Origin: Gallionellaceae bacterium
Lineage (GTDB): Bacteria; Pseudomonadota; Gammaproteobacteria; Burkholderiales; Gallionellaceae
Assembly (NCBI GenBank): GCA_003445795.1
Contig: DMCN01000114.1
Span: 1 to 37,485 of the forward strand
Length of the DNA: 37,485 nucleotides
Reading direction: 5' to 3'
Shown: positions 30,738-37,485 of the stretch, in pieces
Numbering within the stretch: the first letter of the stretch is position 1
Layout: each line of letters opens with the position of its first letter
Notes under the pieces: generated by a model
What the model was told of the DNA's origin: nothing
The model's database searches: none
The model's input: only the letters and a program-made list of their open reading frames with translations
Made by a program: the position numbers and the translations under genes

Positions 30738-31271
30738 ATGCAACGCAGACAATTCTTATCGCTGTTATCCGGTGTCGGTGTGGTCTATGCGACCCGCTCG
30801 TTTGCTGGCGCGGCTCCCGAGCGTGTGACCATCATGCAGTTTTCCGATGACGGCAAACCGTCGGGGCGCATCACGCTGGACAAGGTGAACAAGGATGCCG
30901 AATGGAAAAGACGCTTGTCGCCGCTGGCCTATGAGGTGACACGACAGCAGGGCACCGAGCGGGCCTATTCGCAACCGGGTTATGACAGGCACGATGCGGG
31001 TCTGTACCGTTGCGTGTGCTGCGATAACGCCCTGTTCGATTCCGCCACCAAATACGAGTCCGGCACCGGCTGGCCGAGTTTCTGGCAACCCATCGCGCCG
31101 GAGAACGTGCGCAACATCACTGACCGCATGTTCGGCATGACGCGCACCGAAGTGCGCTGCACGCTGTGCGATGCGCATCTGGGTCATGTGTTCGACGACG
31201 GCCCGAAACCGACCGGTTTGCGCTATTGCATGAATACGGTGGCGCTGCGGTTTGTGCCGAAACAAAAATAA
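30738..31271 (+). CDS. msrB: Exported peptide-methionine (R)-S-oxide reductase
   Basis: MsrB, 177 residues, reduces the R form of methionine sulfoxide in proteins. The start 'MQRRQFLSLLSGVGVVYA' is a Tat-type signal, so it works in the periplasm. Zinc cysteines are in 'YRCVCCDNALF' and 'RCTLCDAHLGHVF', and the catalytic Cys164 lies in 'GLRYCMNTVALRF'. The usual resolving-cysteine position in 'SGCGWPSF' is here 'SGTGWPSF', so reduction probably comes directly from a thiol partner. A near-perfect Shine-Dalgarno (AGGAGGTGA) precedes the ATG, implying strong translation. First gene of the second ECF-controlled unit. Confidence 0.95.
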   Translation: MQRRQFLSLLSGVGVVYATRSFAGAAPERVTIMQFSDDGKPSGRITLDKVNKDAEWKRRLSPLAYEVTRQQGTERAYSQPGYDRHDAGLYRCVCCDNALFDSATKYESGTGWPSFWQPIAPENVRNITDRMFGMTRTEVRCTLCDAHLGHVFDDGPKPTGLRYCMNTVALRFVPKQK

Positions 31272-31299
31272 AACTGACACTAGAAAATCTCTGATAGTG

Positions 31300-31368
31300 C
31301 GTCATTCCGGCGAAGGCCGGAATCCAGTGTAATTGATCAACTGGACACCGGCCTTCGCCGGTGTGACG
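31300..31368. repeat. 29-bp inverted repeat (BIME/REP-like) between msrB and dipZ
   Basis: CGTCATTCCGGCGAAGGCCG... (31300-31328) and its imperfect reverse complement (31340-31368) flank an 11-base loop; arms differ at four positions clustered in two pairs (TT/CA and AA/TG). The core CCGGCGAAGGCCGG is the well-known dispersed 'CCGGCGAAGGCCGGAATCCAG' repeat. In RNA it would form a very stable hairpin between two genes of one unit. Confidence 0.85.
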
Positions 31369-31408
31369 AAAGCTGAATTGTTAGAGGTAACTATTAAGGA
31401 AACGAAAC

Positions 31409-33100
31409 ATGCTGATCTTCCTGCTCGCCTATCTCGGCGGCGCTCTCACCATCCTCAGCCCCTGCGTGCTGCCGGTGTTGCCCTTCGTGTTCGCGCGCTC
31501 CGAGCAGTCGTTCCGCCGCTCCGGCCTGCCCATCCTCGTCGGCATGGCCGTGACCTTCACCGTGCTGGCCAGTCTGGCTGCGGTGGGCGGCGCGTGGCTG
31601 GTCGAGGTGAACCAGTACGGGCGCTATGCGGCGATGCTGTTGCTGCTGTTGCTGGGAATGGCGCTGATCTTTCCGTCCTGGTCGGAACGCATGATGCGAC
31701 CGTTCGTCTCATTGGGCGGACACCTGCAACAGCGCGCCGACGGGCAGGGCAGCGTCAAGGGTGGATTGTTGCTGGGCGTGGCCGTCGGTTTTCTGTGGGC
31801 ACCGTGCGCGGGGCCGATACTCGGCCTGGTGTTGGCCGGTGCGGCATTGCAGGGCGCGAACCTGTATAGCGCATCGCTGCTGCTGGCATTCGCGGCGGGC
31901 GCCGCTTCTTCGCTGGCGCTGGCACTGCTCGCCAGCGGAAGAGTGATCGCGTGGATGAAGCGCAACTTCGGCATCGAAGAATGGATACGGCGTGTGCTGG
32001 GTATCGCGGTGGTGGCGGGCGTCGTCGTCATCGCGCTGGGTTGGGATACGCGCTTCCTCGCGCAACTCACTTCGGCCAACACCACGTCCACCGAGCAGCG
32101 TTTGATCGATGGATTGGCGCAGCGACCAGTCGCGCCGGGTGCAACCGATGCGCGCATGGCGCCGCCACTGAAGGGCGCAACGCACTGGCTGAACACGCCG
32201 CCACTGGACGATGCGATGCTGCGCGGCAAAGTGGTACTGGTGGATTTCTGGACCTACTCCTGCATCAACTGCCTGCGCACGCTGCCTTACCTGAAGGCAT
32301 GGGATGCGAAGTATCGTGAGCAGGGGCTGGTCATCATCGGCGTGCATGCGCCGGAGTTCGCCTTCGAGAAAGACATCAGGAACGTCGAGCGGGCGGTGCG
32401 TGAACTGGGGGTGAACTATCCGGTCGCGGTCGATAACGATTTCGCGATCTGGAACGCTTACGAGAACCAGTATTGGCCCGCGCACTATCTGCTCGACGCG
32501 CAGGGGCGTATTCGCCACCAGCATTTCGGCGAAGGCGCGTATGTCGAGACCGAACAGATGATCCAGTCGCTGCTCATGGAAGCGCATCAGGATCTGGCGC
32601 TGGACGCTGCGCCCGTGCAGGTGAAGGCAGCGGGTGCGATGGTGGCGGCAGCGGACAGGGATCGTTCGCACGAGACCTATCTGGGCTATGCGCGGCAGGA
32701 GAACTTCGCTTCACCTGAAGAGATCCGTCTCGATGTCGCCGGCAAATATTCGGCGCCGCGCCGACTCGAACTGGATCAATGGGCGTTGAGCGGGACCTGG
32801 CTGGTGTCGGAGGAGTCGGCCCTGCTGAAGAAACGCGGCGGTGCGATCAGCTTTCACTTCCGCGGGCGTGATCTGCATCTGGTGCTGGGCGCCGACAAGC
32901 CGCTGCGTTTCAGGGTCACGCTGGATGGCGCTGCACCGGGCAAGCATCACGGCGTGGACACCGATGCCGCGGGCAACGGGGTGATTCGCGAACAGCGTTT
33001 GTATCAACTCATCCGGCAGAGCGGCGCGGTGCGGGACAGGATCTTCCGCATCGAATTCCTGGATGAGGGGGCGGAGGCGTTCGCCTTCACTTTCGGTTGA
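31409..33100 (+). CDS. dipZ: DipZ-type CcdA/thioredoxin-like electron transporter
   Basis: This 563-residue protein has three parts. Residues 1-225 form a CcdA-type membrane domain with the two redox cysteines in 'LSPCVLPVLPF' and 'WAPCAGPILGLV'. Residues 250-395 form a TlpA/thioredoxin-like domain with the active site 'WTYSCINCLRTLPYL'. Residues 425-563 form a beta-rich domain ('FHFRGRDLHLVLGADKP'), as seen in DipZ of mycobacteria. It carries electrons from cytosolic thioredoxin across the membrane to periplasmic thiols. Placed between msrB and msrA, it probably reduces these enzymes. The ATG follows AAGGAAACGAAAC. msrA starts 15 bases after the stop. Confidence 0.92.
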   Translation: MLIFLLAYLGGALTILSPCVLPVLPFVFARSEQSFRRSGLPILVGMAVTFTVLASLAAVGGAWLVEVNQYGRYAAMLLLLLLGMALIFPSWSERMMRPFVSLGGHLQQRADGQGSVKGGLLLGVAVGFLWAPCAGPILGLVLAGAALQGANLYSASLLLAFAAGAASSLALALLASGRVIAWMKRNFGIEEWIRRVLGIAVVAGVVVIALGWDTRFLAQLTSANTTSTEQRLIDGLAQRPVAPGATDARMAPPLKGATHWLNTPPLDDAMLRGKVVLVDFWTYSCINCLRTLPYLKAWDAKYREQGLVIIGVHAPEFAFEKDIRNVERAVRELGVNYPVAVDNDFAIWNAYENQYWPAHYLLDAQGRIRHQHFGEGAYVETEQMIQSLLMEAHQDLALDAAPVQVKAAGAMVAAADRDRSHETYLGYARQENFASPEEIRLDVAGKYSAPRRLELDQWALSGTWLVSEESALLKKRGGAISFHFRGRDLHLVLGADKPLRFRVTLDGAAPGKHHGVDTDAAGNGVIREQRLYQLIRQSGAVRDRIFRIEFLDEGAEAFAFTFG

Positions 33101-33115
33101 GAAAGGAGAGTCATC

Positions 33116-33718
33116 ATGCGAACCTTGAAATATCTATTCAGCAGTGCGTTGCTCGTATTCGGCATGGGCGCGAATGCGTCTCCGGCAGAACAGACCGCGA
33201 TATTCGCGGGCGGCTGTTTCTGGGGTGTGGATGCGGTGTTCAAGCACGTGAAAGGTGTGAACAACGTGGAGTCGGGCTACGCGGGCGGCAGTGCTGCCAG
33301 CGCGAACTACGAGGCGGTGAGCACGGGCAGGAGCGGTCATGCCGAGGCGGTGCGCGTGCGCTTCGATCCGGCGCAGGTTACTTATCGCCAGTTGCTGCAG
33401 GTGTTTTTCAGTGTGGCACATGATCCTACCCAGCTGAATCGTCAGGGTCCGGATGTCGGCAGCCAGTATCGTTCGGCGATCTTTTACACCAGCGCCGAAC
33501 AGGAGCAGCTTGCGCAGGTCCACATCAGGCAACTTTCCGCCGCGCGGACTTTTTCAGCACCTATCGTGACGCAGGTGGTGCCGCTGGAAAGGTTCTATCC
33601 CGCCGAGGATTATCACCAGAACTATCTGGCGCTGCATCCGTACCAGCCCTACATCGTCATTCACGACATGCCCAAGCTGGATCGGTTGCGCAGGGATTTT
33701 CCGGGCTTGTATCGGTGA
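33116..33718 (+). CDS. msrA: Exported peptide-methionine (S)-S-oxide reductase, one-cysteine type
   Basis: MsrA, 200 residues, reduces the S form of methionine sulfoxide. A Sec signal peptide ('LKYLFSSALLVFGMGANASP') exports it. The catalytic 'GGCFWGVDAVF' has Cys34, and the family blocks 'VESGYAGG', 'YEAVSTGRSGHAEAV', 'HDPTQLNRQGPDVGSQYRSAIF' and 'AEDYHQNYL' are intact. Cys34 is the only cysteine in the whole protein: the C-terminal resolving cysteines of most MsrA enzymes are absent, so it needs an external thiol reductant. The neighbouring DipZ thioredoxin-like domain is the obvious candidate. GAAAGGAGAG precedes the ATG. Last gene of the unit. Confidence 0.95.
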   Translation: MRTLKYLFSSALLVFGMGANASPAEQTAIFAGGCFWGVDAVFKHVKGVNNVESGYAGGSAASANYEAVSTGRSGHAEAVRVRFDPAQVTYRQLLQVFFSVAHDPTQLNRQGPDVGSQYRSAIFYTSAEQEQLAQVHIRQLSAARTFSAPIVTQVVPLERFYPAEDYHQNYLALHPYQPYIVIHDMPKLDRLRRDFPGLYR

Positions 33719-33874
33719 GTGGCGGGGAATTTCGCAGGGTGGGCAAGGTTTATCTGCCCACGCGGTTTGCAGGTGTTGCACTGGCGCGGGCAGAGCGAAA
33801 GGGTAACGGCGCAGCCGTTGGGAACCCACCGGCCTCCCCCTTGCGGGGATGAAGAAAGTGCCCGTCCCGCCTGT

Positions 33875-34354
33875 TTACAGGTCGCCGACCGCCAGCATCG
33901 GCAGGCCGTGTATCCAGACCAGCGTGTCGATCAGCACCGGGCACTCGCTCTTGGCGCGTATCTCGCTGAGGCAGCCGCAGTAGGAACCGCGCATCCAGAC
34001 CTTGACGAGGTGGTTGTGGTCGCTGGCTTGCACCTCGGTCTGTTTTGCAAGCAGCAGGGGAGAAAGTTTTTCCTTCTTTTCCTGGATGTAACGGCGCAGG
34101 CGCAGGCGGGCCTGGTCGAGCGCCTCGTCCAGCAGCAGCTCCTCGTCGAAGCGCACGCGCCCTTCGGGAAAGGTCCGCAGGTCGAGCTTGTTGCGTTGCG
34201 AGAAGAGTTGCCCTTTGCCTTCCGGCACGACCAGAAACCATTCCGCCCGCGGCATCTCCTTGGCGGTGGTATAGGCGGCGGTGACGATGAACGGCGTGTC
34301 GACGAAACCCAGCGGGTCGGTGAGGTGGACGCGGAAGATGGGCTGGAAGTTCAT
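33875..34354 (-). CDS. Hypothetical protein downstream of pilU
   Basis: I do not recognise this 159-residue protein. It begins with a beta-like segment ('MNFQPIFRVHLTDPLGFVDTPFIVTAAYTTAKEMPRAEW' in outline), has a strongly charged helix ('LDEALDQARLRLRRYIQEKKEKL', about residues 75-98) and ends hydrophobically ('VLIDTLVWIHGLPMLAVGDL'). The short 'GSYCGCL' contains a C-x-C. There is no signal peptide. It starts ten bases after the pilU stop, with AAGGT as Shine-Dalgarno, so it is likely the third gene of a pilT-pilU operon, and may act in twitching or in an unrelated process. The remaining 33719-33874 holds no gene. Confidence 0.72.
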   Translation of the reverse strand: MNFQPIFRVHLTDPLGFVDTPFIVTAAYTTAKEMPRAEWFLVVPEGKGQLFSQRNKLDLRTFPEGRVRFDEELLLDEALDQARLRLRRYIQEKKEKLSPLLLAKQTEVQASDHNHLVKVWMRGSYCGCLSEIRAKSECPVLIDTLVWIHGLPMLAVGDL

Positions 34355-34364
34355 CTTCGACCTT

Positions 34365-35501
34365 TCAGGTCATCTTCAGATTTTCCAGTCCGCTCATCAC
34401 GTCGCGGTCCTTGGTGGCCTGGCCCTGCAGTTTGATCTTCAGGCGCAGGTCGTTGACCGAGTCGGCATTCTTGAGCGATTCCTCGTAGCTGATCATGCCG
34501 GCCTCGTGCAGGTCGAACAGCGCCTGGTCGAAGGTCTGCATGCCGAGTTCACGCGACTTGGACATGACTTCCTTGATCTCGTGCACATTGCCCTTGAAGA
34601 TGAGGTCGGAGATCAGCGGCGAATTGAGCAGGATCTCGAAGGCGGCAGCGCGGCCCTGGCCGTCGCGCTTGGGGATCAGACGCTGCGAGATGAGCGCCTT
34701 GATGTTGAGCGACAGGTCCATCAGCAGCTGTTCGCGGCGCTCTTCCGGGAAGAAGTTGATGATGCGGTCCAGTGCCTGGTTGGCGCTGTTGGCGTGCAGC
34801 GTTGCCATGCACAGGTGGCCGGTCTCGGCGAAGGCCACGGCGTATTCCATGGTCTCGCGGTCGCGGATCTCGCCGATCAGGATGACGTCGGGTGCCTGGC
34901 GCAGGGTGTTCTTCAGCGCGCTGTGCCAGTTGTCGGTATCTACACCGACTTCGCGGTGGGTGATGATGCATTTGACGTGCTCGTGCACATATTCCACCGG
35001 GTCTTCGATGGTGATGATGTGACCGTAACTGTTGTGGTTGCGGTAGCCGATCATCGCGGCCAGCGTGGAAGATTTACCGGAACCGGTACCGCCAACCAGA
35101 ATCACCAGACCGCGCTTGGTCAGGGTGACATCCTTAAGTGTCGTCGGCAGGCGCAATTCCTCGAAGGTCGGTATCTTGGTGGTGATGGTGCGCAACACCA
35201 TGCCGACACGCTGCTGCTGCATGAAGACGTTGACGCGGAAACGGCCGATGCCGGGAGGGCTGATGGCGAAGTTGCATTCGTGTGTAGCTTCGAACTCGGC
35301 GGCCTGGCGGTCGTTCATGATGCTGCGCGCCAGTTCCTGCGTGTGCTGGGGAGTCAGCGCCTGACTGGAGACCGGCGTCATCTTGCCGTCGATCTTGAAA
35401 GCCGGCGGGAAACCCGCCGTGACGAACAGGTCGGAGGCCTTTTGCGAGATCATGCCGCGCAGAAGGTTGTGTACGAGTTCGGTGGCCTGGTCTCTTTCCA
35501 T
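34365..35501 (-). CDS. pilU: Twitching motility ATPase PilU
   Basis: This 378-residue PilT/PilU-type retraction ATPase has Walker A 'VGGTGSGKSSTLAAM' (about residue 135), the Asp box 'TIEDPVEYVH', Walker B 'APDVILIGEIRDRETM', and the His box 'TGHLCMATLHANSANQALDRI'. The C-terminal 'LIPKRDGQGRAAAFEIL' and 'LGMQTFDQALFDLHEAG' are family features. The longer C-terminal tail and 'ASDLFVTAGFPPAFKIDGK' start identify PilU rather than PilT. PilU helps PilT power pilus retraction at the inner membrane base. It follows pilT by 39 bases on the same strand. Confidence 0.95.
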   Translation of the reverse strand: MERDQATELVHNLLRGMISQKASDLFVTAGFPPAFKIDGKMTPVSSQALTPQHTQELARSIMNDRQAAEFEATHECNFAISPPGIGRFRVNVFMQQQRVGMVLRTITTKIPTFEELRLPTTLKDVTLTKRGLVILVGGTGSGKSSTLAAMIGYRNHNSYGHIITIEDPVEYVHEHVKCIITHREVGVDTDNWHSALKNTLRQAPDVILIGEIRDRETMEYAVAFAETGHLCMATLHANSANQALDRIINFFPEERREQLLMDLSLNIKALISQRLIPKRDGQGRAAAFEILLNSPLISDLIFKGNVHEIKEVMSKSRELGMQTFDQALFDLHEAGMISYEESLKNADSVNDLRLKIKLQGQATKDRDVMSGLENLKMT

Positions 35502-35540
35502 GATGTACTCCTAACGCTGTTCGTTTCCTGGGCCGGGAAA

Positions 35541-36584
35541 TTATCCCGGGAAAAGATCCTTGTTCACTGCCTTGCTGCGCGCCTCGGATGAAGCGACGAG
35601 GTTGCGTTTCACCATCTCGCTCAGGCACTGGTCCAGCGTTTGCATGCCGATGTTGCCGCCGGTCTGGATGGCGGAATACATCTGCGGGACTTTCGCTTCG
35701 CGGATCAGGTTGCGGATCGCCGGAGTACAGATCATGATCTCGTGCGCCGCGGCACGGCCCGAGCCGTCCTTGGTTTTGAGCAGCGTCTGCGAGATCACCG
35801 CGCGCAGCGATTCGGACAGCATCGCGCGCACCATCTCCTTCTCGTCGGCGGGGAACACGTCGATGATACGGTCGATGGTCTTGGCGGCGGAACTGGTGTG
35901 CAGCGTGCCGAACACCAGGTGGCCGGTCTCGGCTGCGGTCATCGCCAGACGGATGGTCTCGAGGTCGCGCATTTCACCGACCAGAATCACGTCCGGGTCT
36001 TCGCGCAGTGCTGAACGCAGCGCGTTGGTGAACGACAGCGTGTGCGGACCGACTTCGCGCTGGTTGATCAGTGACTTCTTGGATTCGTGCACAAATTCGA
36101 TCGGGTCTTCCACGGTCAGGATGTGGCCCATCTCGTTCTCGTTGATGTGGTTCACCATCGCCGCCAGCGTGGTCGATTTGCCGGAACCGGTCGGGCCGGT
36201 CACCAGCACCATGCCGCGCGGGAATTCGGAGATGTCCTTGAAGATGGGTGGGCACTTGAGGTCTTCCAGCGTCAGGATCTTGGACGGAATGGTACGCATG
36301 ACCGCTCCGGCGCCGCGGTTCTGGATGAAGGCGTTGACGCGGAAACGCGCCAGATTTGGGACTTCGAACGAGAAGTCGACTTCCTTGTTCTCTTCGTAAT
36401 GTTTGCGCTGCCCGTCGTTCATGATGTCGTACACCATGGCGTGGACTTCCTTGTGCTCCATCGCGGGGAGGTTGATGCGGCGCATATCACCGTGCACGCG
36501 GATCATGGGAGGCAAGCCTGCGGAGAGGTGCAAGTCGGAAGCTTTGTTCTTCACGCCGAAGGCGAGCAGTTCGGTGATATCCAT
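35541..36584 (-). CDS. pilT: Twitching motility ATPase PilT
   Basis: This 347-residue retraction ATPase of type IV pili has 'KASDLHLSAGLPPMIRVHG' at the N-terminus, Walker A 'VTGPTGSGKSTTLAAM' (about residue 130), 'TVEDPIEFVHESKK', Walker B 'DPDVILVGEMRDLETI', the His box 'TGHLVFGTLHTSSAAKTIDRI' and the PilT-specific 'AIRNLIREAK' (AIRNLIRE motif). It drives pilus depolymerisation, for twitching, adhesion and DNA uptake. Its start at 36584 is preceded by CAGGGATTATAT. It is divergent from yggS with 54 bases between, and pilU follows on the same strand. Confidence 0.97.
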   Translation of the reverse strand: MDITELLAFGVKNKASDLHLSAGLPPMIRVHGDMRRINLPAMEHKEVHAMVYDIMNDGQRKHYEENKEVDFSFEVPNLARFRVNAFIQNRGAGAVMRTIPSKILTLEDLKCPPIFKDISEFPRGMVLVTGPTGSGKSTTLAAMVNHINENEMGHILTVEDPIEFVHESKKSLINQREVGPHTLSFTNALRSALREDPDVILVGEMRDLETIRLAMTAAETGHLVFGTLHTSSAAKTIDRIIDVFPADEKEMVRAMLSESLRAVISQTLLKTKDGSGRAAAHEIMICTPAIRNLIREAKVPQMYSAIQTGGNIGMQTLDQCLSEMVKRNLVASSEARSKAVNKDLFPG

Positions 36585-36586
36585 AT

Positions 36587-36640
36587 ATAATCCCTGAGCT
36601 TAGAAAACAGCATTGATAAGGCGAATGCCTGAGGGATTAT
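36587..36640. promoter_or_regulatory. Divergent pilT/yggS promoter region with mirrored start signals
   Basis: ATAATCCCT (36587-36595) and AGGGATTAT (36632-36640) form a perfect inverted repeat that carries the Shine-Dalgarno side of both genes: CAGGGATTAT before pilT and GAGGGATTAT reaching into the yggS ATG (36639). Both promoters must lie within or beyond these 54 bases. Confidence 0.45.
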
Positions 36641-37337
36641 GACTGCAATCCTCTCCAACTTGCAAGCGACCAGGCTGGCCGTCGAAAAGGCCGCAGAATC
36701 GGCACATCGCGGGCTCGGCGAAGTGCGCTTGCTGGCGGTCAGCAAGACCTTTCCGGCAGCGTCGGTACGCGAGGCCTATCAGGCGAGCCAGACCGCGTTC
36801 GGCGAGAATTATTTGCAGGAAGCGCTGGACAAGATCGCAGCCCTGCGCGATCTGCCGCTGGAGTGGCATTTCATCGGGCCCATCCAGAGCAACAAGACGC
36901 GGCCCATCGCCGAGAACTTCGCCTGGGTGCACAGCGTGGACCGGCTCAAGGTGGCCGAGCGCCTTTCCGCACAGCGTCCTTCTCATCTGCCGCCTTTGAA
37001 CGTCTGTCTACAGGTGAACGTGAGTGGCGAGGAGAGCAAGAGCGGTGTCGCCGAGGATGAAGTGGAACAACTGGCGCTGGCGGTCGCGCGGCTCCCAAAC
37101 CTCAAGTTGCGCGGATTGATGTCGATACCCGCACCTGCTGCGGACGAAAAGTCGCAACGCTTGCCTTTTGCCCGGATGCGGGAGATATTCCGAAAATTGA
37201 ATACGCGGGGAATGGGGCTGGATACCCTCTCGATGGGGATGTCGCACGACTATCCGGCAGCGATCATGGAAGGCGCCACCATCGTGCGTATCGGCACGGC
37301 GATATTCGGTGCCAGAGACTACGGGGAGAAACAATGA
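36639..37337 (+). CDS. yggS: YggS/PLPBP-family pyridoxal phosphate-binding protein
   Basis: This 232-residue PLP homeostasis protein has the PLP lysine in 'LLAVSKTFPA' (about residue 36), 'FGENYLQEALDKI', 'EWHFIGPIQSNKTRPIAENF', 'CLQVNVSGEESKSGV', 'LRGLMSIPAPA' and the phosphate-binding end 'LSMGMSHDYPAAIMEGATIVRIGTAIFG'. It binds PLP without known catalysis and buffers vitamin B6 and amino acid pools. It overlaps proC by four bases (ATGA), the usual yggS-proC pairing. It is divergent from pilT, a common betaproteobacterial order. Confidence 0.95.
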   Translation: MTAILSNLQATRLAVEKAAESAHRGLGEVRLLAVSKTFPAASVREAYQASQTAFGENYLQEALDKIAALRDLPLEWHFIGPIQSNKTRPIAENFAWVHSVDRLKVAERLSAQRPSHLPPLNVCLQVNVSGEESKSGVAEDEVEQLALAVARLPNLKLRGLMSIPAPAADEKSQRLPFARMREIFRKLNTRGMGLDTLSMGMSHDYPAAIMEGATIVRIGTAIFGARDYGEKQ

Positions 37338-37485
37338 AGATCACTTTCATCGGCGGCGGCAACATGGCAGAGGCGATCATCAAAGGGTTGCTGACGGCAG
37401 GTATCCCGGCCAATGCCATAATGGTGGCCGAACCGGCGGCGTTGCGCCGGGATTTCCTGACTTCAGAGTTCGCGGCCGAGATCAC
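37334..37485 (+). CDS. proC: Pyrroline-5-carboxylate reductase (N-terminal part, cut by window end)
   Basis: The first 50 codons are in the window. 'MKITFIGGGNMAEAIIKGLL' is the NAD(P)-binding Rossmann start typical of ProC (GGGNMA), followed by 'IMVAEPAALRRDF'. ProC reduces pyrroline-5-carboxylate to proline, the last step of proline synthesis. The ATG overlaps the yggS stop, so the two are translationally coupled. The gene continues beyond base 37485. Confidence 0.92.
   Translation, partial: MKITFIGGGNMAEAIIKGLLTAGIPANAIMVAEPAALRRDFLTSEFAAEI

Noticed and set aside
31387..31406. Third GTAACT...CGAA match just before dipZ
   Set aside because: Spacing is 10 instead of 16 bases, and the CGAA box would leave almost no leader before the ATG.
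1..37485. CRISPR array, tRNA, rRNA, insertion sequence or prophage
   Set aside because: No regularly spaced direct repeats, cloverleaf-like RNA, transposase or phage gene was seen; the repeats present are palindromic REP or BIME elements.

Overview
The window reads as chromosomal DNA of a betaproteobacterium, most likely Nitrosomonadales and probably close to Gallionellaceae (Sideroxydans/Gallionella type). The lineage is an inference from gene content and order: pilT-pilU divergent from yggS-proC, a dimeric dUTPase, parC/parE on one strand, a NodI/NodJ-like ABC pair around a thioesterase, and abundant REP-type repeats of the TTCGxCCTGAGCxTGTCGAA kind. No rRNA, tRNA, CRISPR array, transposase or phage gene was seen.

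Layout. 1-2100: a stem-loop repeat, a VF530-type DNA-binding protein, a degenerate RsuA-type pseudouridine synthase, a YggU-family protein and a bacteriohemerythrin. 2155-8465: nine co-directional genes with overlapping or almost touching ends (VanZ-like, thioredoxin-like ferredoxin, alpha/beta hydrolase, ABC ATPase, thioesterase, ABC permease, HemJ, THUMP-type RNA methyltransferase, unknown). 8608-12226: a Na+/H+ antiporter and a membrane PAS-GGDEF-EAL protein. 12496-16763: small unknowns, an isochorismatase-like hydrolase, a periplasmic M23 peptidase, dUTPase and a YecA/SEC-C protein. 16868-20094: a zinc-binding-domain chemoreceptor, a 51-residue small protein, an RNase H-like protein and an exported unknown. 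20257-24826: topoisomerase IV (parC, parE) separated by a cluster of REP repeats. 25106-28317: two convergent membrane proteins with helical-repeat tails (one a rhomboid protease) and an acylphosphatase. 28325-33718: an ECF sigma/NrsF pair and its probable regulon. 33875-37485: the twitching ATPases pilT and pilU with a downstream unknown, then yggS and a truncated proC.

The most interesting part is 28325-33718. An ECF sigma factor and its NrsF-type membrane anti-sigma factor lie divergent from a secreted Met/Lys-rich MXKDX-repeat peptide and a Tat-exported FecR-domain protein. A second transcription unit follows: Tat-exported MsrB, a DipZ-type electron transporter (CcdA plus thioredoxin-like domain) and exported MsrA. 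Both units begin with the same motif, GTAAC(C/T), 16 bases, then CGAAC. This resembles SigF-type ECF promoters and ties the two units into one regulon. The gene set suggests a periplasmic defence against methionine oxidation: a sacrificial Met-rich peptide, reductases for both sulfoxide stereoisomers, and a dedicated electron supply. It parallels the hypochlorite-responsive SigF/NrsF/MrpX/MsrA system of Azospira, but with MsrB and DipZ present and no MsrP/MsrQ (YedY/YedZ) in the window. MsrA has only one cysteine and MsrB lacks the usual resolving-cysteine position, which fits direct reduction by the DipZ thioredoxin-like domain (inference).
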